64,000 nt of DNA from Alkalicoccus daliensis (GCF_900103955.1 NZ_FNIL01000003.1:62001-126000); one strand, 5' to 3'. Shown: positions 32,933 through 42,402, counted from the stretch's first letter. A program made the numbers and translations. Notes: generated by a model not told the origin, from the sequence alone.

Positions 32933-33550
32933 TTATTGCATATGTTCCTGGATGTGAGCAGTATTATTCGTAAAATGAATTTTTGCCTGCCCCATCTCAT
33001 CAAAAAATACTTTGGTAATACCTGTATTATCTATATTGAAGATACGGTTCCACTGATGCCAGCCGTCTCCAGCAATAAGGTACATCAAAAAAATACTGAT
33101 AAATCCACCATGCGAAACAGCAAGTATTGTTTCCCCTTCATGATTTTCATGCCAGTGTCTCATGAGTTTCAAACACCTTGCTGATATAGCATCAAAGGTT
33201 TCAGTTCCCGGAATACCGGAAGTTACAAAACTTCGGTGCTGCAGCTCGGGATACTCTGCCAGTATATCTCCACGCGGCTTATTTTCCAGCGGCCCCAGAA
33301 AAACCTCCCTCAGTTCTTCCATTCCCTGCGGCTTCATCTTCAAAGGATCGGCTATAATTTCTGCAGTACGAAATGCTCTGTTCAAGTCACTGGAATACAC
33401 TTTATCAAAATGAATATACTGCAGAGACCTCGCTGCAAGTTCCGCCTGCCGGATGCCGAGATTTGTAAGAGGATACTCGCTCTGCCCCTGAATGATATGT
33501 TTTACATTCGCTTCAGATTGTCCGTGTCTTATAAGATACAGGGTAGTCAA
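32933..33550 (-). CDS. Histidine phosphatase family protein
   Basis: 205 aa from a TTG start at 33548-33550 behind GGAGGAG; the longer frame has no site. LYLIRHGQSEAN at the N-terminus holds the catalytic histidine and arginine; SDLNRAFRTAEII, REVFLGPLENK and VSHGGFISIF are the other active-site blocks of the phosphoglycerate-mutase superfamily. It is a cytoplasmic phosphatase of the PhoE/CobC-like group; the substrate cannot be read from sequence. It lies 17 bp before the end of the SE1561-type gene, probably in one transcript. Confidence 0.88.
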   Translation of the reverse strand: MTTLYLIRHGQSEANVKHIIQGQSEYPLTNLGIRQAELAARSLQYIHFDKVYSSDLNRAFRTAEIIADPLKMKPQGMEELREVFLGPLENKPRGDILAEYPELQHRSFVTSGIPGTETFDAISARCLKLMRHWHENHEGETILAVSHGGFISIFLMYLIAGDGWHQWNRIFNIDNTGITKVFFDEMGQAKIHFTNNTAHIQEHMQ

Positions 33551-33567
33551 GATCGCTCCTCCTTCAT

Positions 33568-33744
33568 TTATTCGTATTGCTGACGATACTGCTGGCACTG
33601 CGCTTCCAGTTCATCGAGCATATTAATAATGCGGTCTATATCTTCGACCTTTGTTTGTTCAGGATCGAGTGTATCAAGTACATTTACTAGTGTTTCCATT
33701 CTTTCATGAAGTGTTTGCAGTTTTACTTGCTTATCATTTTCCAT
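33568..33744 (-). CDS. SE1561-family small coiled-coil protein
   Basis: 58 aa from the ATG behind AAAGGAG. It is strongly helical and acidic: LHERMETLVNVLDTLDPEQT followed by VEDIDRIINMLDELEAQCQQ. This is the whole length of the SE1561 family, conserved small proteins of Bacillales without known function. It is upstream of the histidine phosphatase gene and divergent from yfkAB. Confidence 0.75.
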   Translation of the reverse strand: MENDKQVKLQTLHERMETLVNVLDTLDPEQTKVEDIDRIINMLDELEAQCQQYRQQYE

Positions 33745-33875
33745 ATCATTGCTCCTTTCAAGTCTTTCCAACTCCCAATTGTAACAGATTCCTTCAGGAA
33801 GGCAACGGGAGGGACTGTTATCTAATCATTTTTCCTGCTATGATAAGTACGTTATGAAAGGATTTGATTGAAATA

Positions 33876-34994
33876 ATGAATAAATTAAAAACAAACCTTA
33901 TTCCATCTAATGATCCCTGGGAAGCCTACTTGGACCAGATGGAATTTGGTACTCCAACTTTAACGAATGTTGAGTTTACTACAACAAATTTATGCAATAT
34001 GAGATGTGAACACTGCGCCGTAGGATATTCACTGCAGACAAAAGACCCCGAAGCACTTCCTTTAAGCGATCTTTTAGAGAGTCTGGATAAGATACCTCAG
34101 CTGCGCGCGCTGAGTATCACCGGTGGAGAGCCGATGCTGTCAGTGAAATCCGTGAAGGAATACGTAGTCCCTCTCTTGAAATATGCATACGAAAGAGGAG
34201 CAAAAACGCAGATAAACTCTAATTTAACTATGCCTTTAAAGCGGTATGAATTAATACTCCCCTATCTTGATGTCCTGCATATATCTCACAACTATGGCAG
34301 TGTGGAAGATTTTGCTGATATAGGCTTTGCGGTAATGGAGAAAAAGCCAGCAAAAGAAATGCGCGAAAAGTATTTTCACCGCATGATAGAAAACAGCCGT
34401 CACTTAAGTGAGAGAGGAGTCTTAATTTCAGCGGAGACTATGCTGAATAAGCGAACGCTCCCTCATCTGGAAGCAATTCACCAGCAGATTATAGATATGG
34501 GGTGTCAACGCCACGAGATTCACCCAATGTACCCCACTTCATTTGCGAGTCATCTTGAAACAGCTTCCCTGGAAGAAATTCGCGCTGGAATTCATCGGCT
34601 GCTAAATTATCGCAGGGAGGATATCTGGATGCTTTTCGGAACGCTTCCTTTTTACGCCTGCAGCAGCAATGAAGATGACCTTTCATTATTGGAACGTCTC
34701 TATCAAACTAAAAATGTCACAATCAGGAACGACCCGGATGGCAGATCAAGATTAAATGTAAATATATTTGACGGTTCCATACATGTTACTGATTTTCATG
34801 CTGATGGGAATCTCGGTTCTATCTACGAAAAGTCTCTTCCCGAAGCTTTTGAACAGTGGCAGCAGACTTCCACTTCCCAATCGCTTTCCTGCCACTGTCC
34901 GGCAGTAGAATGTCTTGGACCTAACCTTTTGGTGAAAAATGCATATTATCCAACAGTTGATTTTCTTTCCCGTGCTGCGAAAATTAGTAAATAA
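33876..34994 (+). CDS. yfkAB: Radical SAM/CxCxxxxC-motif protein YfkAB
   Basis: 372 aa. The radical SAM cluster is C40-x3-C44-x2-C47 (CNMRCEHC), followed by SITGGEPMLS (SAM binding). Near the C-terminus CHCPAVEC gives the CxCxxxxC motif that names the family and may bind a second cluster. The family is widespread in Bacillales; its product is unknown. The ATG at 33876 is about 12 bases behind AAAGGA; a TTG four codons earlier is too close to that site. It is monocistronic, with a family-B repeat after it. Confidence 0.9.
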   Translation: MNKLKTNLIPSNDPWEAYLDQMEFGTPTLTNVEFTTTNLCNMRCEHCAVGYSLQTKDPEALPLSDLLESLDKIPQLRALSITGGEPMLSVKSVKEYVVPLLKYAYERGAKTQINSNLTMPLKRYELILPYLDVLHISHNYGSVEDFADIGFAVMEKKPAKEMREKYFHRMIENSRHLSERGVLISAETMLNKRTLPHLEAIHQQIIDMGCQRHEIHPMYPTSFASHLETASLEEIRAGIHRLLNYRREDIWMLFGTLPFYACSSNEDDLSLLERLYQTKNVTIRNDPDGRSRLNVNIFDGSIHVTDFHADGNLGSIYEKSLPEAFEQWQQTSTSQSLSCHCPAVECLGPNLLVKNAYYPTVDFLSRAAKISK

Positions 34995-35005
34995 GGGAAG
35001 CCTGC

Positions 35006-35129
35006 CACAGAGAAATTCTTCAGCTATCGCCAGGAAATAAGCAGGGTTCCGCGCAGCCAATCCAAGTATGCTAAAGAGCTTCTCCATAACTTTTGCCGGA
35101 AAGCGGAGGAAACCTATACACAGCAAATC
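35006..35129 (+). repeat. Dispersed repeat family B, copy 1
   Basis: The core AAATAAGCAGGGTTCCGCGC and the following AGCCAATCCAAG (35036-35066) matches the copy at 53496-53639 almost exactly and that at 41065-41200 with changes; the preceding AGAGAAATTCTTC is also shared. Its far end (35095-35129, GCCGGAAAGCGGAGG...) recurs inverted at 30048-30083. The element fills the space between yfkAB and the terminator at 35168. Confidence 0.7.
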
Positions 35130-35167
35130 AAAAACATACAAAATTTCTTACTATTTAAACACGCTGA

Positions 35168-35196
35168 AAACGCTGACTAAAACTAGTCAGCGTTTT
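35168..35196. terminator. Bidirectional terminator between yfkAB and the TPR gene
   Basis: AAACGCTGACTA and TAGTCAGCGTTT form a 12-bp stem with a 4-base loop, followed by TTTTTG on the plus strand and AAAAC/TTTTC on the other. It separates two convergent genes. Confidence 0.8.
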
Positions 35197-35255
35197 TGAA
35201 TGTTACTTTAGATATTTTAATTGGTTTTCATCATCACCTTCCAAACCACCTCTGG

Positions 35256-37445
35256 CTAAGAAAGTTTTGCTTGTTTATCATCTCCCAGCAGACGCTCACA
35301 CTGCTTATGACGCATATCAAAAATCTTTAACGGATCATAGAAGTATTCAGGGTGCGCCTGAAGTTTTGCGAGCTCTTCTTTAGTGAGCTGCAACTGCTCT
35401 TCATATTCTGCCATTACTGCTTCGATATGTTCAATGATATCGGCGAAAGCTGTGTCTACATCTGCACGGATCGCTCTTTCAAATAAATCAAACTCAAAGA
35501 AAAGCTTGTAGGAAAGCGTTTCTGCGACATCCTGAAAATCATCGTTTTCCAGATACCTTTTATACTGCTGCAGTAAAAATGATTTACTCTGCTGCATGTC
35601 TCCAAAGTATTTGCCGACATTTCGCAGCAGCAGTTGTTTTGGCTCCAGACGGGACATGATATTTTCTTCGGGTAACTCTGTTCTGTTAATCATTCGTGTG
35701 AGATCCCTTTTCCAATCGTGAATCAGTTCAAAATCAAGCTGTAAATGCAGCTTCTCTTCCCCAATCATTCCATTTAAGCTTTCGTTCATTTCATTCAAAT
35801 AGTCCTGCGTCACTTGTAATTCAGCTTCTGTATTACGCAGCCACTGCTGTAACGATTTTCTGAAAATAGGGAAAAGCTGTTCATCGACATATGCCCGAAG
35901 ACGTGTATTCATAGCTACGTTTAATTCCTCGTGAAGGTTCTTTGCAGACTTTTCTTCGTCATTCAATACATCTTCCGTAGCTTTAATTAACGAAGGTACA
36001 TTCGATTCAAACTGCTCTTTCTGCATTTGTTTCATCTTTAGATAAGTTTCAAGGATATTCTCCTGCTTTTCAGACCGCGTATCACTCAGTGTTGCACGAA
36101 GTCCTTTGAATCTGCTGAGCATTTCTTCATAAAACTGGATAGAATCCTCCAGTGAAAATTCTACAGTTTTCTGCTGTTCCAGCAGCAAGCCTAATAAATT
36201 GCTTATCGCCCGAGATAAATTTTCTGCGATTCTTTCTGCCTGAAGTTCATTTGTACGAATGGATTCCAGCCACTTTACTCTGTCGAAAGTCAGTCCATCC
36301 CGCTGATCAAGCATAGAGGAGAGTCCTGCACTTCCTGAAAGCTCCTGTCGAAGTTTATCCGTTGTTTCTTCAGGATCAATGTCTTCTGTTTCCACCCAGG
36401 CTACGATGGATTCAAGCAGACGGAGCATTTCTTCTACAGCGAGTGATGCATCCTGGGAAGATGCGCCGGGAGGGCTCATCAATACAGATTCTTTTTCAGG
36501 AAATACTTCTTCCCAGGCTGCCTGGGCTGCAACAGCAAGTACTGCACTCTGTCCATTGGAAAGCATTTCCCAGTGACGCAGTAATTCAGGCATCACAGGT
36601 TCCATCTCTTCTTCCAGATACCTTGCATCTGTTAAATCATTGTAAATATCGTGGTGAAGCGCGGCCATTGTTTCCCAATCAGGATGTCTTGACAGTTCAA
36701 TAGTCGCAAAAATGGAATTCATAGTCCCGACCCAATACAAATAATTATCTGTGTCACGATATGCAGCAGTCCATGCTGCCATTAATTCCTGGAATAAAGA
36801 TTGATCTTTTTCCACTACGTCTCTTGCAGGTTTTTCAAAGTATTCTGGAGTGAAAGAATTTGTATATCCGGCAGAAACATAGCGGAGAAGATGACGGTAC
36901 CACGTCAGATCTTCTGTTCTTTCAGCCTCTTTTACCGCGAGATCCACAGCTTTATTCCAGTCTTTATTATCTTCATAGATTGTTCTGGCGAGCTCTGATA
37001 CTCCCGGGTAGTCAGGATCTATGTTTAAAGCTTCCGTTAAGTATTCATAAACCTTCGCCTGGTTTTTCTCTTCTGCGTAAATAGAAAGAAGCTGTAAAGC
37101 GACTTCGCTTTTTAACACACTCTCCTCCGTATTTACTGCAAGGTATTTTTCTTTCGCTTTTTCCATCCATCCATTGTCATAATAGGCGTCTCCAATATTC
37201 TTTTCAGCCCAGGATTTCAGAGATCCTTTCACAAGCTCCCATTTAAATACAGCGGCTTCGAGGTCTTGATGATGATAGTATACTTCCCCTTGGGCATAGC
37301 GGATATCTGCTATTAAATCAGGTTCTTCCTCTTCTTTTGTTTCAGCAATCAGCTCACCTAAATGCTTTACAGGAAATTGCTGGTATGGTTCTTCCACTAC
37401 TTGTTTGTAATACGTTTTCCGAACCAGCGCTTCTAATTTATCCAT
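35256..37445 (-). CDS. Large helical TPR-containing protein, function unknown
   Basis: 729 aa without signal peptide or membrane helix. Residues about 45-175 contain TPR-like units (AQGEVYYHHQDLEAAVFKWE, IGDAYYDNGWMEKAKEKYLA, YEYLTEALNIDPDY). The middle (180-340) is helical, and 380-720 is a series of long acidic coiled coils, including KQLLLRNVGKYFGDMQQSK and the terminal EEQLQLTKEELAKLQAHPEY. I do not recognise a catalytic motif. The form suggests a scaffold or a partner of a dynamin-like or other NTPase encoded elsewhere, but nothing here proves it. It is monocistronic with a good ribosome site. Confidence 0.75.
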   Translation of the reverse strand: MDKLEALVRKTYYKQVVEEPYQQFPVKHLGELIAETKEEEEPDLIADIRYAQGEVYYHHQDLEAAVFKWELVKGSLKSWAEKNIGDAYYDNGWMEKAKEKYLAVNTEESVLKSEVALQLLSIYAEEKNQAKVYEYLTEALNIDPDYPGVSELARTIYEDNKDWNKAVDLAVKEAERTEDLTWYRHLLRYVSAGYTNSFTPEYFEKPARDVVEKDQSLFQELMAAWTAAYRDTDNYLYWVGTMNSIFATIELSRHPDWETMAALHHDIYNDLTDARYLEEEMEPVMPELLRHWEMLSNGQSAVLAVAAQAAWEEVFPEKESVLMSPPGASSQDASLAVEEMLRLLESIVAWVETEDIDPEETTDKLRQELSGSAGLSSMLDQRDGLTFDRVKWLESIRTNELQAERIAENLSRAISNLLGLLLEQQKTVEFSLEDSIQFYEEMLSRFKGLRATLSDTRSEKQENILETYLKMKQMQKEQFESNVPSLIKATEDVLNDEEKSAKNLHEELNVAMNTRLRAYVDEQLFPIFRKSLQQWLRNTEAELQVTQDYLNEMNESLNGMIGEEKLHLQLDFELIHDWKRDLTRMINRTELPEENIMSRLEPKQLLLRNVGKYFGDMQQSKSFLLQQYKRYLENDDFQDVAETLSYKLFFEFDLFERAIRADVDTAFADIIEHIEAVMAEYEEQLQLTKEELAKLQAHPEYFYDPLKIFDMRHKQCERLLGDDKQAKLS

Positions 37446-37538
37446 GCGTTATCCCTCCATAGAGTCAGTTTCTGATTTATCAGTATCTGCTCAAGCTCAT
37501 TCGTACTTTCAGTCGTTATTCTGATAGTGATTGTTTCA

Positions 37539-38885
37539 TTATTTTGTTTTCTCCATAATATTTATTTCTTTCCATTTTCCGAGGCGGTAATATCCCACAG
37601 CAATAAGAGAACTAAGTACTAAGGACGCCCCCATTCCTATACCTATTCCAGCTTCGCCAAATAGAGACGCTGCAAAGTATGTCAGCGGGAATCTTAAAAT
37701 CCAGAAAGAGATAATATTAAGTACAAAAACCTGAAACATTGCTCCTGCTGCTCTAACAACACCATTCACAACAAAATTAATACCTAAAAAGGGATAAAAA
37801 AATGCAACTGTCTTCACATACATTGTACCAAAAGCAATGGTCTCTGTGTCCTGTACAAACAAAGAAACTGCCCATTCGGCACTAAAAAATACGATGGTAC
37901 TGATAGATAATGATACTACAGCAATTAAAATAAGACCGCTTTTCGTAATATCACTTACCCGCTCCCATTTATCTGCTCCAATATTCTGCCCTGCCATACT
38001 GTTTATTGCAGAACCGAGCGTAAGGGCCGGGATCATAATAAGGCTGTCAAGTCTTTGTGCAGCTCCAAATCCGGCTACTACTTCCTCACCAAAACTTGTA
38101 ACTACCGTCATAATTGCAAGTACTCCTCCAGATATTACCATCATCGATAATCCGGCTGGAAGACCCAGCTTAAAAATCCTTGCTGCCTGTTCTTTTGCCG
38201 GAATAAAGGGAAACGAAAAAGGGACGCCGCCTTTGGTGATTGAATAAATCAGCCCGTAAATAAATGCAGTTCCCTGTGATACTACTGTGGCATAAGCCGC
38301 ACCGGCAATGCCTAAATCTAAGTAAGCGATAAAAATAGGATCTAAAATCGCATTTAAAATTACGGCCAGCAGGACGAATCTCACCGGTGTTTTACTGTCT
38401 CCCAAAGCTCTTAATACGGTAGCAATAAAATTATAGCCAAACAAAAATAAAATACCGACAAAGTTAATTCTTAAGTAAGTTACGGCCAGCGGTAAAATTT
38501 CCTCCGGTGTTCCCATAAATGCGAGCACTCTTTCAGCAATAACAAATCCTATTATTCCAAGAACTAATGCAAGCGCCCCTAAAATCACTACAAAAGCATT
38601 TAATGCACGTTTCAGTCCTTGATTATCCGCAGCTCCCTTGTATTGGGAAAGAACCGTAAGTGCTGATGTATTTATCCCTATAATAAAAGCCAGAATCGTA
38701 AAGATAACTGTACCGGAAATAGCAGTGGCGCCAAGCGCACTGGGACCAAGCAGATTTCCCACCCAGAGAGAATCAATGACTTGATAGGAAGTCTGCAGAA
38801 TATTTGTTAAAAAAATGGGTGAAGAAAATAAAATCATTTTCTTCATAATACTTCCTTCTGTAAAGTCATATTGTCTGCCAGCCAT
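37539..38885 (-). CDS. MATE-family multidrug/cation efflux transporter
   Basis: 448 aa from the ATG at 38883-38885 behind AAAGG. Twelve membrane helices in two similar halves. QTSYQVIDSLWVGNLLGPSA (about 32-51) is the N-half MATE signature, and GFGAAQRLDSLIMIPALTLG followed by INSMAGQNIGA is that of the C-half. Such proteins export drugs or toxins with Na+ or H+. A longer frame upstream would run into the preceding gene-free region and lacks a site. It stands alone. Confidence 0.92.
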   Translation of the reverse strand: MAGRQYDFTEGSIMKKMILFSSPIFLTNILQTSYQVIDSLWVGNLLGPSALGATAISGTVIFTILAFIIGINTSALTVLSQYKGAADNQGLKRALNAFVVILGALALVLGIIGFVIAERVLAFMGTPEEILPLAVTYLRINFVGILFLFGYNFIATVLRALGDSKTPVRFVLLAVILNAILDPIFIAYLDLGIAGAAYATVVSQGTAFIYGLIYSITKGGVPFSFPFIPAKEQAARIFKLGLPAGLSMMVISGGVLAIMTVVTSFGEEVVAGFGAAQRLDSLIMIPALTLGSAINSMAGQNIGADKWERVSDITKSGLILIAVVSLSISTIVFFSAEWAVSLFVQDTETIAFGTMYVKTVAFFYPFLGINFVVNGVVRAAGAMFQVFVLNIISFWILRFPLTYFAASLFGEAGIGIGMGASLVLSSLIAVGYYRLGKWKEINIMEKTK

Positions 38886-38940
38886 GATTTCCAGCCTTTC
38901 TGATGCTATATCTATAAATAATAGGTGCTGCTTTTGTTGA

Positions 38941-38988
38941 AAAAAAGCTGTACTGCTTCCCGCTCGCCGGAGAGTCAAAACAGCTTTC
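38941..38988 (-). terminator. Terminator of the OsmC-family gene
   Basis: Minus strand: AAAGCTGT and ACAGCTTT arms, about 30 bases apart with further internal pairing (CTCTCCGGCGAG), are followed by a run of T. It begins 5 bp behind the OsmC stop codon. Confidence 0.75.
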
Positions 38989-38992
38989 GTAA

Positions 38993-39373
38993 TTATTTCA
39001 ATTCAAAAGTTTCAGTTATTGTTACGACTCCTTCTACTGTCTGCGCCATAGGACAATTCTTTGCAGCAAGAGCGACTGCCTTTTCTACTTTTTGCTCTTT
39101 AAGAGCTTCACCTTCAATAATATAATGCAGAGCTATTGCACTGATGCGGTTCGCTTTTTTTTCATCACGTGTAACATCTGCGTTAACCCTGATGTCTTTT
39201 ACATTCATTCTCTGTTTCTCCATCACCTGACGCAGCACTGATGCACTGCATACAGCTATGGATGTAACCATTAATTGAAACGGACGAAAGCCATGTTCTT
39301 CCTGACCGCTGATCCGTAACGTTCCATATTCAAATTCCGTTTCGAAGTAATCGCCTTTCCAGGTGAATTCCAT
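38993..39373 (-). CDS. OsmC-family peroxide-reducing protein
   Basis: 126 aa. The two redox cysteines of the OsmC/Ohr fold are in AVCSASVL (C42) and AAKNCPMAQTV (about C107), in the correct order. The family reduces organic hydroperoxides or other thiol-reactive compounds. RISGQEEHGFRPFQLMVTSI is typical of the YhfA-like branch. GGAGG precedes the ATG. It is a single gene. Confidence 0.88.
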   Translation of the reverse strand: MEFTWKGDYFETEFEYGTLRISGQEEHGFRPFQLMVTSIAVCSASVLRQVMEKQRMNVKDIRVNADVTRDEKKANRISAIALHYIIEGEALKEQKVEKAVALAAKNCPMAQTVEGVVTITETFELK

Positions 39374-39753
39374 ATTGTTACCTCCTCAATTACGTATCCA
39401 TCTCTTATTTTACTCATTTCACGAGCTTGCGTCACGTAAAACATTCTTGCATCTTTCCGCTGTTGATTTACAATGGAAGAGGTGTGGAAATTTCTAATTC
39501 GTTAACTACTATTTTCACCAGTGTTTACATATATTTCTATAGTGTATTTACTAATAAAACAAACTCCTTAATGAAAATAAAATCTTTTTGTAAATTGAGA
39601 AATTTGCCTTGCTGCCCAGGACGACCAGACTGCGCTGGTTTGCGTCCGCTCCTTCATTCTGCAGCAGCGTTCTTTTTGATATAAAGATTCTGTTTTGCTT
39701 GACCGGCTTCGTTTATCTGAATGAAGCAACTGAATATAAAAGAAGGTGTAAAT
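39374..39753. other. Gene-free stretch upstream of MFS gene
   Basis: Upstream of two divergent genes. AT-rich with no clear promoter, RNA or repeat. Short open frames on both strands lack ribosome sites and protein-like composition. Confidence 0.5.
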
Positions 39754-40938
39754 ATGGAAAATAATCCAGTGTTCCGCTATTGGGTACTGGTCGGCATGGT
39801 ACTGATTGCCGGGTTTTCTCAAGGCATGCTATTACCTGTTCTTGCAGTTATGCTTGAAGGCGCAGGGGTGTCTTCTTCTGCAAATGGATTAAATGCTGCT
39901 GCATTGTATATGGGCATAATCCTCATATCGCCATTTATCGAAGCCCCAGTCCGAAAATATGGGTACAAACCTGTCATTCTCATAGGATTGGTTCTTGTTA
40001 CAATTTCAGTTATGCTATTTCCTCTCTGGCAGGCTTTCTGGTTCTGGTTTGTTCTGAGAATGGTTGTAGGAATTGCTGACAACTTAATTCATTTTTCCAC
40101 CCAGGTATGGATCAGCACTACGAGTACTCCTGAAAAGCGCGGGAGACAGCTGGCGTTATATGGCCTTGCTTTTGGAATGGGGTTTGGCTTAGGTCCTATG
40201 ATGACCCGGCTGCTGGAAATTCATCAGTTTCTCCCCTTTATTATTTCTGCAGTAATGAGTCTCATTGCATTCGGCTTCATGCTTTTATTGAAGAATGAAT
40301 GGCCTGTGAAAGAGCTGGCAACAGCTTCGAAAATGGGAACTTTTTCAAGGTATAAAAAAGTAATTAAGCTTGCATGGTTTGCCCTGCTTCCAGGGTTCTG
40401 CTATGGATATCTGGAAGCTTCGCTTCACGGAAATTACCCGGTATATGCACTGCGTATGGGAATTGATATTCAATTAACTACTATGTTTCTTCTCCCCGGA
40501 TTTGTTTTTGGAAGCCTTGTAACGCAGCTTCCTCTTGGTATACTGAGTGATAAGCTCGGCCGCAGCAGAGTACTCCTGACGCTTATGGGAACAGGAGGAC
40601 TTCTTTTTATGTTAATGCCGCTGATAGAGCAGTATCCGATAGTTTTATTTAGTGGATTTGTTATTACCGGAATGCTTCTGGGTTCTCTCTTTTCTTTAGG
40701 AATTACATATTTAGCTGATTTAGTGCCGGCAAGCCTTCTTCCGACAGGAAACGTAATGACAGCTGTACTCTTTGGCTTCGGAAGTATGACCGGCCCTATT
40801 GTGGGAGGAATTTTAATTGAAGTCATCGGCTCAGGTGCAATTTATTATTCGATCAGCGCTATGCTTGGCCTGATGGTCGCGGCTGGGTGCATTTTTGAAT
40901 TCCAGCAGTTAAAAGAGGAAAAAAAGGCAGCTGCCTGA
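39754..40938 (+). CDS. MFS transporter
   Basis: 394 aa from the ATG behind GAAGGTG. Twelve helices. MFS loop motifs are PVRKYGYKPVIL (between helices 2 and 3) and QLPLGILSDKLGRSRVLLTL (between 8 and 9). GLAFGMGFGLGPMMTRLL is like the motif C of drug antiporters, so proton-driven export is plausible. The substrate is unknown. It is monocistronic, followed by repeat family B and a terminator. Confidence 0.9.
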   Translation: MENNPVFRYWVLVGMVLIAGFSQGMLLPVLAVMLEGAGVSSSANGLNAAALYMGIILISPFIEAPVRKYGYKPVILIGLVLVTISVMLFPLWQAFWFWFVLRMVVGIADNLIHFSTQVWISTTSTPEKRGRQLALYGLAFGMGFGLGPMMTRLLEIHQFLPFIISAVMSLIAFGFMLLLKNEWPVKELATASKMGTFSRYKKVIKLAWFALLPGFCYGYLEASLHGNYPVYALRMGIDIQLTTMFLLPGFVFGSLVTQLPLGILSDKLGRSRVLLTLMGTGGLLFMLMPLIEQYPIVLFSGFVITGMLLGSLFSLGITYLADLVPASLLPTGNVMTAVLFGFGSMTGPIVGGILIEVIGSGAIYYSISAMLGLMVAAGCIFEFQQLKEEKKAAA

Positions 40939-41064
40939 AAAAGTCTCCTTCGTTACACAGCAGTATTAATTTTCATACTTCATGGTGCAAATATTTTTGC
41001 ATGAGTGTTTCTGTTAATGTTGATATAATAACATTACGCCTGCGGCTCCTTTTTCTGCGCTTGC

Positions 41065-41200
41065 CGCGGAGAAATCCTTCCTCTGTACCTCTAAATAAGC
41101 AGGGTTCCGCACAGCTCCTCCAAGGAAGCCTAAGATTTTCTTACTTGAATGCAAGACTTGCCTCCTGCTGGGAGGTTCGTTCAAAGCCCTGGACGAACCT
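41065..41200 (+). repeat. Dispersed repeat family B, copy 2
   Basis: CGCGGAGAAATCCTTCC is identical to the start of the copy at 53496, and AAATAAGCAGGGTTCCGC follows as in the other copies. The element ends in a hairpin AGGTTCGT/ACGAACCT (41173-41180, 41193-41200), the counterpart of the GTTCGTCT hairpin in copy 3. It is more diverged in the middle. It lies between the MFS gene and the terminator at 41253. Confidence 0.65.
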
Positions 41201-41252
41201 ATGAACTTCCCGCTTTTCCCGCAGTCTCCCTGCCACGAAAACATGCAAAATT

Positions 41253-41293
41253 AAAGCACGGTACTCTGCGGAGCAGAGCAGCCGTGCTTTTTT
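41253..41293 (+). terminator. Terminator between MFS and aeRF1-like genes
   Basis: AAAGCACGG and CCGTGCTTT arms with an internal CTCTGC/GCAGAG stem are followed by TTTTTT on the plus strand. The reverse strand also ends in a short T-rich stretch, so it may serve both convergent genes. Confidence 0.85.
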
Positions 41294-41301
41294 AGCGTTA
41301 T

Positions 41302-42099
41302 TTATTTAAAAACTTCGCTCAAAACCTTCTTTGCATCATTCTGATTTAAATTTTTCTCTACCATACTGGCAGGCTTTGTTTGTAAGACCTCTTCAAATGT
41401 TCGTGCCATGTCAGCTTCACCTACAATGTGAAGTTCTTTCCATTCATGTTTCTTTTTCATTTTTTCTACTTTCTGCGCCATATCTTTGTAAAAGCGATGC
41501 TGGTTTTCTTCAAAACGACGCTGAAATTTATCTACGTGAGTAGCACCTGACATAATACTGTCCGCGTCACCCATACCTTCATTCAGGCTCCATTCTTCTT
41601 TTCCTGAATCAAACTCATACAGCCATTCATTATTTACTTCACCTAAGGCAGTATCAATAATGCGTACTTCATGGTTGTTAGGCATAATGACACCCGCATG
41701 AGGATATTTATTTTCTACACTTTCCAAGCCTTCCAGCTGCGGCGTCTCTTCCCAGTAAAAGTTGGTTTCTACAGGAATTTGCAGATAATGAACGGACCAT
41801 AAATCCTGTTCTTCAGATGCAAAAATCACAACACTTTTCTGGAAGTTTGTCTGGTTGTCGTGAATTTCCTTTTCGACTTTTTTGCTTAAATTTTTATAAG
41901 CTTTCAGTTCGTCTTTATCTTCAACAGATGCTTCAAGATACTCTTCTACTTTTTTCAATCCATTTTTCAAACGTATCTTCCATTCACCTTTCTGCTGATC
42001 TGGATCAGCAGGATCCGTGTTCAGATAAACAGAGAGTACACACTTTCCGTTTTCGCATTTTATATTTTGTAGTGATTGTAGTTCATTTGCTAAAGTCAT
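41302..42099 (-). CDS. aeRF1/VLRF1-like release-factor-type protein
   Basis: 265 aa; the start is the ATG ten bases behind GGAGG, as two ATGs further upstream are too close to the site. CVLSVYLNTDPAD at the N-terminus and HAGVIMPNNHEVRIIDTALG in the middle match the bacterial aeRF1-type (baeRF/Vms1-like) fold, and HEWKELHIVGEADMARTFEE is in the C-terminal domain. Related proteins hydrolyse peptidyl-tRNA on stalled ribosomes; no such activity is shown here. The protein is acidic and soluble, and monocistronic. Confidence 0.65.
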   Translation of the reverse strand: MTLANELQSLQNIKCENGKCVLSVYLNTDPADPDQQKGEWKIRLKNGLKKVEEYLEASVEDKDELKAYKNLSKKVEKEIHDNQTNFQKSVVIFASEEQDLWSVHYLQIPVETNFYWEETPQLEGLESVENKYPHAGVIMPNNHEVRIIDTALGEVNNEWLYEFDSGKEEWSLNEGMGDADSIMSGATHVDKFQRRFEENQHRFYKDMAQKVEKMKKKHEWKELHIVGEADMARTFEEVLQTKPASMVEKNLNQNDAKKVLSEVFK

Positions 42100-42355
42100 C
42101 TGCATCATACCTCCTCTTAAAATGTATACTTATCTCATTACCATATACGGATTCACTCAAACTTCTTTTTCTACAGTGAAACTTTCCAGTCAATATTTAG
42201 GGTTGCTGATTTTTCATACGCTCATCCTGCGCTAAAAAATAAGTTTGACTGTCCTGAATTTTTCCGGCTGAACTGCAGCAGTCGGCACCTGATTTTATTC
42301 GACAGGCTCCTGCAGCAGGATTCATCAAATGTTTCCGTTGTACATTTCAAAAAAA

Positions 42356-42382
42356 TAAAAAACCCACTTTTACATGGGTTTT
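42356..42382 (-). terminator. Terminator downstream of the YtxH-like gene
   Basis: AAAACCCA and TGGGTTTT arms with an 8-base loop, followed on the minus strand by TTTTTTATTTTTTT. It ends the gene starting at 42837. The 42100-42355 interval shows nothing else. Confidence 0.85.
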
Positions 42383-42402
42383 TAACATCGTATAAACTGT
42401 AA

